A DNA stretch of 64,000 bases from Herminiimonas sp. KBW02 (GTDB taxonomy: Bacteria; Pseudomonadota; Gammaproteobacteria; Burkholderiales; Burkholderiaceae_D). The position numbers and the translations under genes are program-made. The notes under the pieces are model-generated. The model made no database searches. It was not told where the DNA came from and saw only the letters and a list, made by a program, of their open reading frames with translations. Below, piece after piece: positions 62,804 to 64,000 of this stretch. How positions within the stretch are numbered: position 1 is the stretch's first letter; every line of letters begins with the position of its first letter. Location of the stretch: positions 1 to 64,000 of the forward strand of contig NZ_QAJP01000004.1 of NCBI RefSeq assembly GCF_003852535.1. The letters are read 5' to 3'.

Positions 62804-63880
62804 ATGACGACCGACGACAAGCTTAAACCACTGCGTGAACAGATCGACGCGATCGACGCGCAAATTCTCGATTTACTGAATCGGCGCGCACGCGTCGCGC
62901 AGGAAGTCGGCCATGTGAAGGCGGAGACCAATGCCCCGGTCTTCCGTCCGGAACGCGAAGCGCAGGTTTTGCGCAGCGTGGCAGAACGCAATCCCGGGCC
63001 TTTGCTCGATACCGATATCCAGACCGTCTTCCGCGAAGTGATGTCGGCATGCCGCGCGCTGGAAAAGCGCGTGACGGTCGCTTACCTGGGGCCGGTCGGT
63101 ACTTTTAGCGAGCAGGCTGTGTATCAGCAATTCGGCCGTTCTGTCGATGCGATGCCATGTGCCTCCATTGATGAAGTATTCCGCGCGACCGAGGCCGGTA
63201 CTGCCGATTTCGGCGTTGTGCCTATCGAGAATTCATCGGAAGGCGTAATCAATCGCACGCTGGACTTGCTGCTGCAAACCACGCTGACGATCAGCGGTGA
63301 AGTGTCGATCCAGGTGAATCACAGCCTGATGACGCGTACCGGTTCGATGACAGGTGTAAAGACTATCTGTGCCCATTCGCAGGCACTGGCGCAATGCCAG
63401 GTCTGGCTGAACCAGAATTACCCGAACATCGAGCGCATGGCGGTTGCATCTAATGGTGAAGCGGCACGTCTGGCGGGCGAAGATCCGAGTGTGGCTGCTA
63501 TTGCCAGTGAAATCGCCGGACAAAAATACCAGTTACAAGTCATCAAGGCACACATTCAGGACGATCCGCATAACCGTACCCGCTTTGCGGTCATCGGCCG
63601 TTTGCAAACGTCGGCCAGCGGCAAGGATCAAACCTCGCTGGTACTCTCGGTGCCGAACAAGGCGGGTGCGGTCTACAACCTGCTGGCGCCACTGGCCAAG
63701 CATGGTGTGTCGATGACGCGTTTCGAATCGCGTCCGGCACGCATGGGTACGTGGGAATACTATTTCTACGTCGATGTGGAAGGCCATCTGCAAGACGTCA
63801 AGGTCGAAAACGCCTTGAAAGAACTAAAAGACAACGCAGCATTCTTCAAAGTGCTGGGTTCGTATCCATTCAGTTTGTAA
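62804..63880 (+). CDS. pheA: Bifunctional chorismate mutase/prephenate dehydratase
   Basis: PheA converts chorismate via prephenate to phenylpyruvate, for phenylalanine. This 358-residue protein has the AroQ chorismate mutase at residues 1-90 (LREQIDAIDAQILDLLNRRA), the prephenate dehydratase domain starting VAYLGPVGTFSEQA with ENSSEG, and the C-terminal ACT domain with TRFESRPARMGTWEYYFYVD, the phenylalanine-feedback site. It lies 33 bases after serC. Confidence 0.96.
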   Translation: MTTDDKLKPLREQIDAIDAQILDLLNRRARVAQEVGHVKAETNAPVFRPEREAQVLRSVAERNPGPLLDTDIQTVFREVMSACRALEKRVTVAYLGPVGTFSEQAVYQQFGRSVDAMPCASIDEVFRATEAGTADFGVVPIENSSEGVINRTLDLLLQTTLTISGEVSIQVNHSLMTRTGSMTGVKTICAHSQALAQCQVWLNQNYPNIERMAVASNGEAARLAGEDPSVAAIASEIAGQKYQLQVIKAHIQDDPHNRTRFAVIGRLQTSASGKDQTSLVLSVPNKAGAVYNLLAPLAKHGVSMTRFESRPARMGTWEYYFYVDVEGHLQDVKVENALKELKDNAAFFKVLGSYPFSL

Positions 63881-63956
63881 TCTGTTTGTGAAGTATGGCG
63901 GGCGCTGCGTGCGGTGCCCGACTGTACTTCAGACGTGATTTATTTTGGAATCTGCT

Positions 63957-64000
63957 ATGTCAATTAAGTTTGGTCCTGACTACGTTCGTGCGATTGCGCC
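63957..64000 (+). CDS. hisC: Histidinol-phosphate aminotransferase, 5' end only
   Basis: Only the first 14 codons are present, reading MSIKFGPDYVRAIA, cut by the window edge. The residues and position after pheA match hisC in the gyrA-serC-pheA-hisC-tyrA order. The enzyme would transaminate histidinol phosphate or aromatic keto acids. Confidence 0.6.
   Translation, partial: MSIKFGPDYVRAIA

Overview
The window looks like the chromosome of a betaproteobacterium of order Burkholderiales, most likely Oxalobacteraceae (Herminiimonas/Janthinobacterium-like). This rests on the right end: ompA, ubiG, gph and ssrA on the minus strand and gyrA-serC-pheA-hisC on the plus strand, an arrangement known from that group. 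The tmRNA tag reads ANDNSYALAA. The genus is inference; no 16S rRNA gene or tRNA gene is visible.

Layout. (1) About 0.3-17.7 kb holds metabolic, stress and regulatory genes: a redoxin, a Gre-like protein, argC, a TauE/SafE exporter divergent from a LysR regulator, glutathione reductase, a same-strand cluster (PNPOx-like, azoreductase, GST, two AhpD-like proteins, SDR) with an AraC regulator upstream, a nitroreductase, a cupin/DUF3788/MocR group sharing a duplicated palindromic site, DUF488, a uracil-DNA glycosylase and an alpha/beta hydrolase. (2) A small IS21 transposase scar lies at 17.8 kb. (3) About 19-55 kb is an integrated element: AlpA regulator, DUF3987 protein, inovirus Gp2-like protein and membrane protein at the left; a P4-type integrase next to the 3' end of ssrA at the right. 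(4) 55.2-64 kb is core chromosome with higher GC and different codon use.

The element carries several apparent defence or conflict modules. A complete Wadjet operon, jetABCD, lies at 23.5-29.6 kb on the minus strand. A NYN-LOTUS protein and an 874-aa ABC ATPase with a zinc-hook CxxC and a candidate anticodon-nuclease triad, resembling RloC, follow at 30-33.7 kb. A RadC/JAB protein, an XRE regulator, DUF932 and DUF4236 proteins and five small zinc-ribbon proteins, at least four with predicted membrane segments, fill 34.4-41.2 kb. DUF2971 and HNH proteins lie next to the integrase.

The most unusual part is the minus-strand operon from 51513 down to 41354. It encodes a ClpB-like AAA+ ATPase, a small radical-SAM protein, a 2095-residue fusion (zinc ribbons, a kinase fold lacking several catalytic residues, SF1 helicase, MTES_1575/Vsr-like nuclease) and a coiled-coil protein coupled to it by an ATGA overlap. 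I recognise each domain but not this combination as a named system, so it is the best candidate here for an undescribed defence or conflict system.

No second copy of the ssrA 3' end was found by eye, so the left end of the element is not fixed. It could lie in 18.7-19.2 kb or beyond position 1.
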